Source of the DNA: Paralithodes platypus
Lineage: Eukaryota; Arthropoda; Malacostraca; Decapoda; Lithodidae
Direction: 5' to 3'
Assembly (NCBI GenBank): GCA_032716605.1
Contig: CM064506.1
Coordinates: 19,888,600 to 19,952,599 of the forward strand
Length of the DNA: 64,000 nucleotides
Part shown: one piece after another, positions 55,701-64,000 of the stretch
Position numbering within the stretch: position 1 is the stretch's first letter
Layout: every line of letters begins with the position of its first letter
Position numbers and translations under genes: made by a program
Notes under the pieces: model-generated
Databases searched by the model: none
Told to the model about the DNA's origin: nothing
Seen by the model: only the letters and a program-made list of their open reading frames with translations

Positions 55701-55712
55701 ACGCTTTGGCTT

Positions 55713-55744
55713 CCAATCTGCCAACCTAGAGGTTGGCAGATTGG
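55713..55744. repeat. Perfect 15-bp hairpin
   Basis: CCAATCTGCCAACCT and its exact complement are separated by AG. Function unknown. Confidence 0.8.
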
Positions 55745-55969
55745 GAGGTCAATCCACGGAAGAGACGCCGTCACTTGAGATCTAGAAAATATATAAGTAA
55801 TAGGAACAGTCAGAGTAAGCTATGGGTATGGCAGAGATCGCTTAGTTCTCACTCTGATAGACCAGCCCATCACCACATGACTAGAACCCAATCCTCTCAG
55901 CATCGCTAGGAAAGGCCCTAGAAAGCCGCCTTTGGCGGGGGGATAGCTCCCCTATTTCAACCCCTTTTG

Positions 55970-56700
55970 GGGTTGGGCACCCGCCCAATAACATTTTTAA
56001 TTCTATCCTGCAGCCTGGCCCCACACATCCATTTCACCATTCTCATCTCATTACGATCCATTCTGTTGACATCCTCTACTTTAACGGCCTATGTTTCTGA
56101 GGCATACGTCATTGCACTTCTAACACATGAGGCATACACCTTTCCCTTCAGGGGGAGAGGCATTCTTTTCATGGTCAGAATTGGCAGCAGTTCTCTGAAC
56201 TTCCCCCAGCCACATCTAATTTTAGCGACAGTGGCAGCCTCGGCCCCACCACCGGCAGAGATGGTATCTCCTAGTTAACAAAACTTGTCCACCAGCTCCA
56301 ATGACTCATTTTCAAAATTCACAGCCACAGGATCATCACTTAACACAAGCTCGCCTTTGCACACTACGCACTTAAATTTCTCTATTTCTGACTTATCCTT
56401 CGGCAGGGGTCCCTTTATTCTACTGCAGCGCTTACTCCCATGGTGCACCCAGTGTCGACAGATGCTACATTGAATCGCGTTTACGCCCACACCCTTTCCA
56501 CACACTGCACATGGGTATGCACCGCTCTTTTCCACATTGCCTCGTCTCAATCTACAATGCAAAACCTTGGTTTTGTTAATATTGACTCTTAAACCCTTGC
56601 TCGCCATGCCCTCTCTCCATCTTCTGAAATTGGCCCCAGCATCTTGCATATTGTCAGCTATTAGGACTAAATCGTCTGCATAAAACAGTTCCAACAGGAG
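55970..56700 (-). pseudogene. Non-LTR RT fragment with PHD-like zinc finger
   Basis: The minus strand reads MELFYADDLVLIADNMQDAG, WREGMASKGLRVNINKTKVL, then a cysteine/histidine finger (CAVCGKGVGVNAIQCSICRH, WVHHGSKRC), FKCVVC and LELVDKFC. A stop (TAC-to-TAA) at about 56276 precedes LGDTISAGGGAEAATVAKIR and SAMTYASET. The insertion of a PHD-type finger between the YADD motif and the FCYLGD motif marks a distinctive lineage. The 5' side is cut off by foldback element F. Confidence 0.8.
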
Positions 56701-56995
56701 TCCGCCTCTCCATTCGGTTCCATTCAGCCAACTGTTTTAAGACGTTTATCCCCATCCAGGTGTCGATTTCTTCCTGGCGAGCGACAGCGAGCCAGCATTG
56801 TACTGTATGGGGAAATCCGGCTTTGCCCGAGACATTTTTCTATCGAAAAATATACAAATTTAGCCTGCTGTCAAAGACATTTTTAATAATATGCTGGCTC
56901 GCTACCGCTCGCCAGGAACAAAATCGACACCTGGATGGGGGTAAACGTCTTAAAACAGTAGGCTGAATGGGGCCGAATGGATACAACCCAGAGAG
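56701..56995. mobile_element. Foldback element F, copy 2
   Basis: Matches 51896-52176 ('gttttaagacgtttatcccc' and its complement). Confidence 0.8.
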
Positions 56996-57034
56996 AGAGG
57001 GAGAGATAGAGAAAAAAAACCGAGGTGGGCCACC

Positions 57035-57522
57035 TTAACCCCTACAACACGGAAGGGCTCTTGAACGCCCATAAAAAAGCATAAAACAGGTACCCGGAAG
57101 GGCTCTTGAACACCTAGTGGTTGAAAGCCTGTGAGCTTCGTGTGCGAGGCGTCGGTCCGACGCATGTAAACAACAGCCGGCTGGACCGACGCCCCGCATC
57201 TCCGGCCACAAGAAGGAGAGCGTCGCTTGTTCATGTGTGCCTGTATGTTGTTGTTAAGTATCGAAAAGTAGTGTAAAGTGGCTGTTTTTGCCATAAAGTT
57301 ATCTCCAATGAAATCATCATCACAAATCAATCAGTTGACTTAGAGAGCTCTACTTAATGCCATTCTACAGGTAAATAACACAGCTACGCTTGGGGATGCG
57401 CGGGAATGCGGGAAGCAGTCAGATTAACAAATATACGGTAGCCTAGCCTAGACATTTTTCGGCCAAAACACCCGGGTTTCGGGGAATATATATATAATAC
57501 ATAGCCGGGGCTGGAGGGTTAA
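57035..57522. mobile_element. piggyBac-type MITE family X
   Basis: TTAA at 57035-57038 and 57519-57522. It carries the CGGAAGGGCTCTTGAACGCC module twice at its left end and GGGGCTGGAGGGTTAA at its right. 488 bp. Confidence 0.85.
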
Positions 57523-57646
57523 AGCCGGTATTACATGAGAGCTTAGGTATCAACAAAACTATTAAATGTTTACCTCATAAGCTGCTAGACCAGTGTTTAG
57601 GATAAATGTTGAGTGAAAAATTGCTCGTGTGATACCAGCTTAAGAT
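57522..57646. mobile_element. 125-bp MITE
   Basis: 'aagccggtattacatgag' and (reversed) 'aagctggtatcacacgag'. Compact form of the element spread over 52208-53334. Confidence 0.65.
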
Positions 57647-57799
57647 TGTTGATATTCTGTAAGTGGTAAATGTAAAGATTATAGTTAATTTAATTACCTA
57701 GTTAGGTTGGAAAATGTGATAAAATTTGGTATAAAATTCTGTCCTAAGTAAGCATTTTTTAATTCCCCAGACTGTTTTCATACAATCTACTTGCCTTGA

Positions 57800-57990
57800 C
57801 AGTTCATAGTCAGTCAGTAGAGCTTCGGCTGCTGATCAAAAGGTCAGTGGATCGAATCCTCACTGTCAAAATGTTATTGGTAGACGTCAAGCCAGGGCAA
57901 CTTGACCTAGCAATTCATGACAAATGCCTAATCTTCATGGCCACCCTTTCTCGGGAATTACGGCGTCTAGCAAAAAAAAAAAAAAAAAAT
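57800..57990 (+). repeat. tRNA-derived SINE type 2, intact
   Basis: 'agtagagcttcggctgctga' is followed by a B-box-like GGATCGAATCC (57848-57858), a body of about 100 bp and an A18 tail at 57972-57989. Confidence 0.7.
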
Positions 57991-58149
57991 ATCTTGTTTA
58001 CTTAGGCCTATTGTAAGTTAATTGGTGGGTTGGTGATAAGATGAATTACAGGGTGTACCGGTATAGGACTTTCCTACAACAGACATTTTCTCAACCTGGA
58101 GACAAAGAATATTCTTCCACACGATTTCACATATACCAAGAATAATACT

Positions 58150-58150
<1 letters not shown>

Positions 58151-58188
<38 letters not shown>
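58151..58188. repeat. (AAT)n microsatellite
   Basis: About 13 perfect triplets. Confidence 0.95.
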
Positions 58189-58591
58189 TTTATTCAGTTA
58201 GCATTTTACAGTGTTGGTACCACATAATATGTTACAAATATGACATGTACCAGCCTTGCATAATTCCAACTAAAGATAGCCCAATAAGGCCGTTAGGCGT
58301 ATTTCCATTGGGGTCCAATTTTCCCAGTCTTTCTTCCACTCAACAAGTAAGCTCTGGAACTCTCTCCCTCAATCTATCTTTCCCTAATCCTATAACTTAA
58401 GCTGCTTCAAACTCTGTGTGCCTGGACATTATGGCTCTAACGTCCCTTGAATTTAGATTTCTAGCACTTGTTCAACTTTTTTTTTTTGGGGGGGGGGGGG
58501 ACTTGTCACAAGCATCTCTGCATTTTGTCTCCTTCATACATACAATCTATCCCTCAATCAATCTTTCCTTCATCCTATGACATAAACTGCT

Positions 58592-59634
58592 TTAACCCTT
58601 TCCCTGCAGGAGGCATTCCCAAACGCCATGGCAATTTACAGCAATCTACAGGCTTTTAAAGCCTCTTAACCCGGCAAGTGCGGATACACTAATAAGAGTT
58701 TTACCGCTGCACTGCGGAACTCTTTATATAATCCAAGGCCTAAAAAAAAACATTTAAACCAGCCCAGTATCAATTGATTTTTTATTTTTTATTATTTTTT
58801 TTATTATTGCCCCTTGGCCATGCCAAATATCACTCCTCCACATCCCCTCCTTCCCCCCCCCCCCCCTTCAATTATCACCTATTTTCGGTGTTATTCCCTT
58901 ATTTCGTCGGTATATTTTCGTGCTATCAATAGCAAGTCATAAGCAGGGGGTGCTTGTATGTGCTACACAGCGAATGAAAGAGAGAGAACTACACGACAGT
59001 GTCTCTCCAGACGTTGTGAGGGGTGGATGTTTGGCAGGCTGGCTCGCACTCGATAACTATAACTCCCGCTCTCATTTGCCAATTTTAACCAGCCAAACGC
59101 TGTTTCCACTTGTTTTATTGTTGTAACAGGTTAATATCTTCATAATCAACGTAAAATAGGCGCATATGGATAAGTATTAATGATATTTATGGTACGATGA
59201 CGATTTGAGTGAAGGAAACAGTCTAAATACCTCTGCACAAGGAGGGGTGGCCACTACCCCACCTGCGCAGCTACGAGGTTAAAGCCTGTATAATCGAGTG
59301 CAAGGGAGTGGGGGCGTGACAGGTCACACGTCCTTCTCCCAGCCAGACGGCTGTGGCACTGAAGGCTCTGAGTCAGAGTCTCGCTAGATATACAGTGCTG
59401 CCAAATGCAAATGTAGCGAGACATTAGCGAGAATTGCTCATTTTAGCGAATGTCTATGATAGTGCTGCGGGTGAACCCTGCGAGCTACGAAGCTTGGTTT
59501 GGTGTAATTTTGAAGCTATTCTCTTCTAGTTTCGGCTGAATACATTTAATTTCATTCAGACACTTGCCTAATCAATCGGGCGTACCTGAATGAGCCCTAA
59601 AATGGCGGAAATATGCCCGCAGAGAAAGGGTTAA
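58592..59634. mobile_element. TTAA MITE family S with nested family A
   Basis: Ends TTAACCCTTTCCCTGCAGG and (reversed) TTAACCCTTTCTCTGCGGG, TTAA at 58592-58595 and 59631-59634. Family A lies within at 58666-59282. Confidence 0.85.
58666..59282 (+). mobile_element. TTAA MITE family A, nested copy
   Basis: TTAA at 58666-58669 and 59279-59282, 617 bp. The interior matches 32341-32968. Confidence 0.85.
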
Positions 59635-60063
59635 ACTGTGTGTGTCCAGGCATTTTGACCCCAACATCCCATGAATTTGAATCTGTGTTTGCACGGGAGG
59701 GGAGGGGTTCTGGCAAGGCAACTTAGGCAAGCTTTTCCACTTAACCTAAGAAGTGCGCATGGGGGTAATTAGACACCTCTGCCTGTGCTGACGTATTTGA
59801 GCTGTTTCCATCACTAAAATATTCATTTTACCATAAATAGCATTAATACTTATCCATACGCGCCTATTATGGGTTGATTATAAAGGTATTAACCTGTTAC
59901 AACAATAAAACGAGTGAAAACAGCGTTTGGATGGTCAAAATCGGAGATACAGGCCGCGAGTTGCATAATGTATGGGTGAGGCAACCTGCTTTCCCGCCAA
60001 TTTCCCCCAAGGCCACTGAGACACAGTCGATCGATACTCTCTCTCTCTCTCTTGCACTCGCTT

Positions 60064-61212
60064 TTTTTTTTTTTTTTTTTTTTTAAAGAGACAATGAACG
60101 GAGGAAGGAAAAACACAGATAAAACAAAAAGGTCCATGTGCCTAAAGGCATCCTCCATTCATAAAATGTTTGTAACAACTGGATTTAAACATTTGTAGAT
60201 TGTAAGTTTGTGGAAAGCAATTCGAGGGAAGTGAATTCCAAAGAGTAGTAGCTCTGGGGATAAATGAATTCTGATAAGCAGAAGTTCTGCATTGTGGAGG
60301 AGAAAGTGTAAATTCATGGGCGCTCTCAGCTGCCCTAGTTCTACGGGGAAAGATGTGGAGAGGCGGCACAATTGAAGCAAGTTCCTCGGAACAATTGCTG
60401 TGAAAATATCTAGAATAATGCAAGGGATGCAACGTTTCTTCGTATGGCTAATGTAGGAAGGTCCTGTGTGATTGCAGGGTTATTGATTAATCTAATAGCT
60501 TTATTTTGAATTTTGTCCAACTGCCTCAATGCAACCACTCCACTTCCACCCCACAGAGGTGAACAGTAATCCATCTGAGAGCGCACATGACTTTTATATA
60601 TTACGGCCAACTGCTCGTCAGTGAAGAATTCTCGAACTCTGTACAGGAGTCCCAGTTTTTTAGAGGCATTCTTAGCAATGCTTCTAACATAATGTGTCCA
60701 GCTCAAGTTAGTAGTTAATGTTACACCGAGAATGTCAATACTAGGGGAAGTGGGAATATTTACATCATTAAAAAATATATGGGAGTCAGTGAGATTCTGT
60801 CGGTTAGAAAATTGAATGTACTTGGTTTTCTGTGCATTAAAGGAAACTAGATTCTCTTGTCCCCATTCATTAATTCTAGAAAGGTCCTGGTTCAGAGAAA
60901 TTGCAGTGTTTATTTTTGAATTTATAAGATCGGGTTGGGTGAAAGAATTGGTAAATGTGAAGGAACTGTGGAGTGTTGAGTCATCTGCGTAGGAATGTAT
61001 TGGATTATGAGTGGTAGATATGAGATCATTGATATGAATGAGGAACAGAGTTGGGGCCAAAACTGATCCCTGGGGAACACCAGCATTTATTGAGTGAAAT
61101 TGAGAATAAAGGCCATCTACCATTACACATATTTTTCTGTTATGAAGATAAGAAGAAATTAGTGGAACTAATGATGCAAGGCAGTGTGACATCTTCGACA
61201 ATAAGGATTGAT
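60064..61212 (-). mobile_element. L2/CR1-like non-LTR fragment, 5'-truncated
   Basis: The plus-strand T22 tract at 60062-60084 is its poly(A) tail, and a GCTT duplication (60060-60063 and 61213-61216) flanks it. The frame reads AGVPQGSVLAPTLFLIHIND, SYADDSTLHSSF (catalytic YADD), LGVTLTTNLSWTHYVRSIAK and SQMDYCSPLWGG to about 60410. A frameshift leads to FIPRATTLWNSLPSNCFPQT (60142-60432). The N-terminal 40 codons of the long 61360 frame belong to MITE A. Confidence 0.85.
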
Positions 61213-61420
61213 GCTTGCTAACAGTGATGACAATGCCCTGCTTGCAACTCACTAATGTTAGCACGAAAATATACCTCAGAATAAGGGAATAACAGGGAAA
61301 ATAGGTGATAACTGAAGGAGGGGAGGTAGAGGAGTGATATTTTGCATGGCCCAGGGGCAATTTTTTTTTTTTTTTTTTTTTTTCTCGATGTTTAAAGTTG
61401 ATTTTTGTTTTCTCTGACTC

Positions 61421-62085
61421 TTAACCCGTTGAGCCCCGGCTAGTTATAATATTTTGTTCACCCCAGTCCCAAGCCATTTTCACTTCTTTTTTTTGTTTGC
61501 TAAAATGGAAGACAAGGATGAGAAATGAAAAAAAAAAAAAAAAAAAATCACCTCGGACATTTTTTTTTGGGGGGGGGGGGGAGCCTCAAAAAAATGTGTT
61601 GAGCCATAATGGTGAGAAATGAAGACAAAAATAAAAAAAAACTAATTTCGGTCATTTGGGGGGCGGGGGGGGGGGGTTTCAATAGTTCGTCTCCCCCGCA
61701 TGACCTCCCGCCCGGGAGCACTAGGGTAAAAACTGAGTATGGTATTGTACGGCATACATCCTAAGGAGTGTCTCACATAAATCTCAAGCCTCTAGCTCCC
61801 ATACGACCGGAGTAATGAAGGTTCAAAGTGGCGGTGAACTAAGGGTGTAAACTATCCCCACTAAGCCCACCACCACCAGCCGCGCGGCTGTGTCGGCCCG
61901 CTCACACCTACTGGCCCGGCTCCCACACACACTACGGTACCTCCCCCTCCTATTCTCCCGCCATTTCCTACCTTACGAGCCACGTAAGTGTTTTTTATAT
62001 GTCGGACGCACGTGATGCGTCGCTGGGAGTTGGTGATCAAATACTGCCGACGCAACACGTGCGACGCTGGGTCTCACCGGGTTAA
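61421..62085. mobile_element. TTAA element family V (665 bp)
   Basis: Ends TTAACCCGTTGAGCCCCGG and (reversed) TTAACCCGGTGAGACCCAG, TTAA at 61421-61424 and 62082-62085. It contains A, T and G homopolymers (61530-61580). No other copy is seen in the window. Confidence 0.8.
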
Positions 62086-62185
62086 GAGTCTTCCCGCAGT
62101 CCGCCGGGGGAACTCTTAAGAGTCTTCCTGCAGTTCCCGGGTTAAGGGGAGATAGGTCGTTTTTCTGGCCCATCTTCCACATGTT

Positions 62186-62400
62186 TAGCCCTATTAGTTT
62201 TCAGATTTTATGGCGTTCGGCTCATTAGTTTGGAGATTTTAAGACCTTTCCCCCCATTTCTTTGTCAATATTAAGACCTTTCGTGCTATTTAGGTGTCGA
62301 TTTTTTCCTGGCGAACGATAGTGAGCCTGTAATTTTGGAAGAACTTGCCTTCGGCCGGAACTGTACAAATTTATCTAGAATTCTAATGGATGTTTTTTTA
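62186..62400. repeat. Foldback element F, degraded half
   Basis: 'gcgaacgatagtgagcc' and 'ggtgtcgattttttcctggc' resemble the F interior. The right arm is missing. Confidence 0.5.
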
Positions 62401-63189
62401 AAGTTTGATGGAGGTCTAGGGAGGAAACTGAAAAAGAAAAAAATATATGAATATATATATAAATAGACCAAAAATATATCCCCTCTCCACTTATGTGTAT
62501 TGCCCTTGAATGGGAGTGTGTGCGCCCAGTTTTGTTTACTTTACTTTTCATTCTGTTTATTTATCGATTTTTGTCTTTGTGTTTATTTTGGGGAAAAAAA
62601 AATAAGGAGTAAGTGCCAGAGTACATACATACCGGTACATGTTTATTTGTGTGTGTGTGTGTTTTGAGTGTCAGTGTGAGTGTACATGTGCCGATGTGCG
62701 TGTGTAGTCAATGGGAATGAGTGTATTCATTCATTCTCTAAATCCTATTTGTATAATTTCTAGTCCAGTGAACAGACAATAATGTAATTTGTTTGCTGTC
62801 CAGTCAGACTGCTAATAAACTCTCATTTAATTTAGCAAATATTCAAAATTAAACTAATTATTACCTCCACCAACGAGGTTGGATGATATTATGCTTTTGC
62901 CTCGTCTGTCTGTAAACAATATATCTATAAAAGTTATGAACTGAATTTCATGATATCTGGTGAGTAGATAGGATATGCGACGATGACTAAGTGTGAGTAA
63001 GGTTTTGTGTTCTTATATTTCAAAATTTAATTTGATTAAAGCGTAATTTCCACAGCGATTTTGATAAGTTCTTTTACCTTTATATTTTATCGTCCTCGTT
63101 TTGGTTTGTTTATTTTTAAAAGTTTTACATTATAAGTAAGGAAATTACCAGTAGAGCTGCATAAAACGATACTGGCGATCTGAGTCTCT
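62401..63189. other. No gene; microsatellites and repeat E copy
   Basis: GT-rich tracts at 62648-62700. 63020-63136 is a copy of repeat E ('tttccacagcgattttgata'). Confidence 0.6.
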
Positions 63190-63300
63190 ATCTATTTATT
63201 GCCGGACGCCTCTCCGTCTTTATGAGGGTGGCCATACACAAAATGCCCCCAAGCAGACCTAATCTTTGTAAGAAGGACAACCCGTGCCAGTTTAATTAAG
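63190..63300 (-). mobile_element. 3' tail of non-LTR element
   Basis: The reverse complement of 41208-41335, with a TCTATC tail at 63185-63196. Confidence 0.65.
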
Positions 63301-63435
63301 GACTTACAGGATTCACCACTCAACTAGGTTCCGTCTGACTCTGAGGCCTTCTACGTATATTTTTAGCACTATTTTTCTACAGTGGTGCGCGGCTAGTCCA
63401 TCCACTAACCTGCTTCACCCTTAGGTGAGCAGTAC

Positions 63436-63564
63436 GGATTTGTATAAGGTTTACTCCCCTAGACAGGTTGCCAACCAAGGGTGACGAGTCCCATCCACCC
63501 AGATTTGTATAAGGTCTCCCCTAGATGGGTTGCTGACCACGGATGACGAGTCCCATCCACTCCA
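63436..63564 (+). repeat. Tandem duplication, ~65-bp unit
   Basis: 'gatttgtataaggt', 'acgagtcccatccac' occur twice with a few substitutions. Confidence 0.8.
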
Positions 63565-63815
63565 TTAGAGATGCAAGAAATGAGAGCAATTTTACGATAG
63601 TTGGAGGGTTGAGAGCAGACACCCTTATTTTGGAGAGGTTGAATGAGAGCAAACTTTCAGCGGGAAGATGTTAGAAGAAAGACAGGTGGAAGAGTTTGCC
63701 TAGGCCGGGAGTCGGCACGGAAGAGTAGTTATTGAGTACAACAGGAGGAACCCCATCTGGTCCGTACGCCCTCATAGTATTAAACCCAGAGAGGACAGAA
63801 AGCAGATCCTTAGAC
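63560..63815 (-). pseudogene. Jockey-like RT N-terminal fragment
   Basis: The minus strand reads YGPDGVPPVVLNNYSSVPTP, LGKLFHLSFF, then in another frame KFALIQPLQNKGVCSQPSNY and RKIALISC, which are RT motifs 0-2. One frameshift and a stop near 63670. Confidence 0.75.
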
Positions 63816-63836
63816 AAGATTAGGATACTATAGTCT

Positions 63837-63998
63837 GTTCATTCTAGGTTGGGCATAAATCATATCCTCTAACCTCTGTAACTCAAAAAGGGCTAGAGCA
63901 AATGAGTTGTCAATTTCCACACCTATTCCCTGGCCAAGTCTTTCTATGTGGTAGAAAAATTAGCTCGATTACTCTAGTCCATTTTTTACAAAAGTTAG
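63837..63998. repeat. Foldback repeat G, cut by window end
   Basis: 'tcattctaggttgggcataa' and 'aactcaaaaagggctagagc' match 8455-8671. Confidence 0.65.
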
Positions 63999-64000
63999 AG

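Larger units (their letters stand above)
58320..59710 (+). pseudogene. Non-LTR polymerase C-terminal scrap, duplicated and split
   Basis: The plus strand reads FFHSTSKLWNSLPQSIFP near 58330 and a second partial copy (PQSIFPSSYDINCFN) at 58540-58592. The remainder resumes after 59634 ('aaactgtgtgtgtccaggca'). A TTAA element separates the halves. Confidence 0.65.
59741..62145 (-). mobile_element. TTAA MITE family A, inverted copy with two insertions
   Basis: TTAA at 59741-59744 and 62142-62145. It is split by a non-LTR fragment (60064-61212) and a TTAA element (61421-62085). Removing both gives an ordinary ~600-bp family A copy. Confidence 0.85.

Noticed and set aside
1..64000. CRISPR array, bacterial operon or integrated virus
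   Set aside because: No regularly spaced identical repeats with unique spacers, no Shine-Dalgarno-led gene clusters, and no capsid, envelope or viral polymerase genes; all polymerases fit retrotransposons.

Overview
This is a eukaryotic, repeat-dominated window, almost certainly from an arthropod and most likely a decapod crustacean. The reasons are short TTAGG runs, CR1-, RTE- and Jockey-like retroelements with invertebrate-style proteins, a DIRS-type tyrosine-recombinase retrotransposon, tRNA-derived SINEs, and many TTAA-flanked MITEs. The species guess is inference. No bacterial operon, CRISPR array or rRNA is seen.

Layout. 1-9.5 kb: 3' tail of a non-LTR element, then scattered exon-like pieces that resemble the C-terminal end of a TFIIIC large subunit (GTF3C1-like), embedded in two copies of a ~2 kb block (3.4-5.56 and 7.62-9.54 kb) around a shrunken copy of sequence found again at 16.9-20.6 kb. 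9.5-16.5 kb: a TA-flanked foldback element, dead reverse transcriptase (RT) fragments, and MITEs. 16.8-24.6 kb: a degenerate DIRS-like element on the minus strand (gag, RT, RNase H, recombinase) with two nested piggyBac-type MITEs inside its recombinase gene. 25.1-30.4 kb: a CR1-like element whose ORF1 is split by a Jockey-like insertion with a visible 13-bp target duplication. 31-33 kb: TAGGCCTA-rich repeats and a MITE. 33.6-37.7 kb: a complete piggyBac element with a 903-codon uninterrupted transposase and TTAA ends. 38-41.3 kb: CR1 debris. 41.47-44.8 kb: a 5'-truncated RTE/Ingi-like retrotransposon with a 14-bp target duplication and one internal stop. 46.5-47.7 kb: the best candidate host gene, an intact ten-finger C2H2 protein. 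48-64 kb: densely nested MITEs, SINEs and more retroelement fragments.

How the parts relate. The piggyBac ends (TTAACCCTCCAG...) are shared with at least five shorter copies, so this transposase is the obvious mobiliser of one MITE family and possibly of the other TTAACCC families. The most unusual signal is a set of order-preserving mosaics: segments of the 43.2-44.8 kb retrotransposon, of a TTAA MITE and of the DIRS element are spliced, in order and in the same orientation, into other repeats between 1.2 and 7.6 kb. This is either a real template-switching history or an assembly consensus artefact, and should be settled before any gene model in the first 10 kb is trusted.
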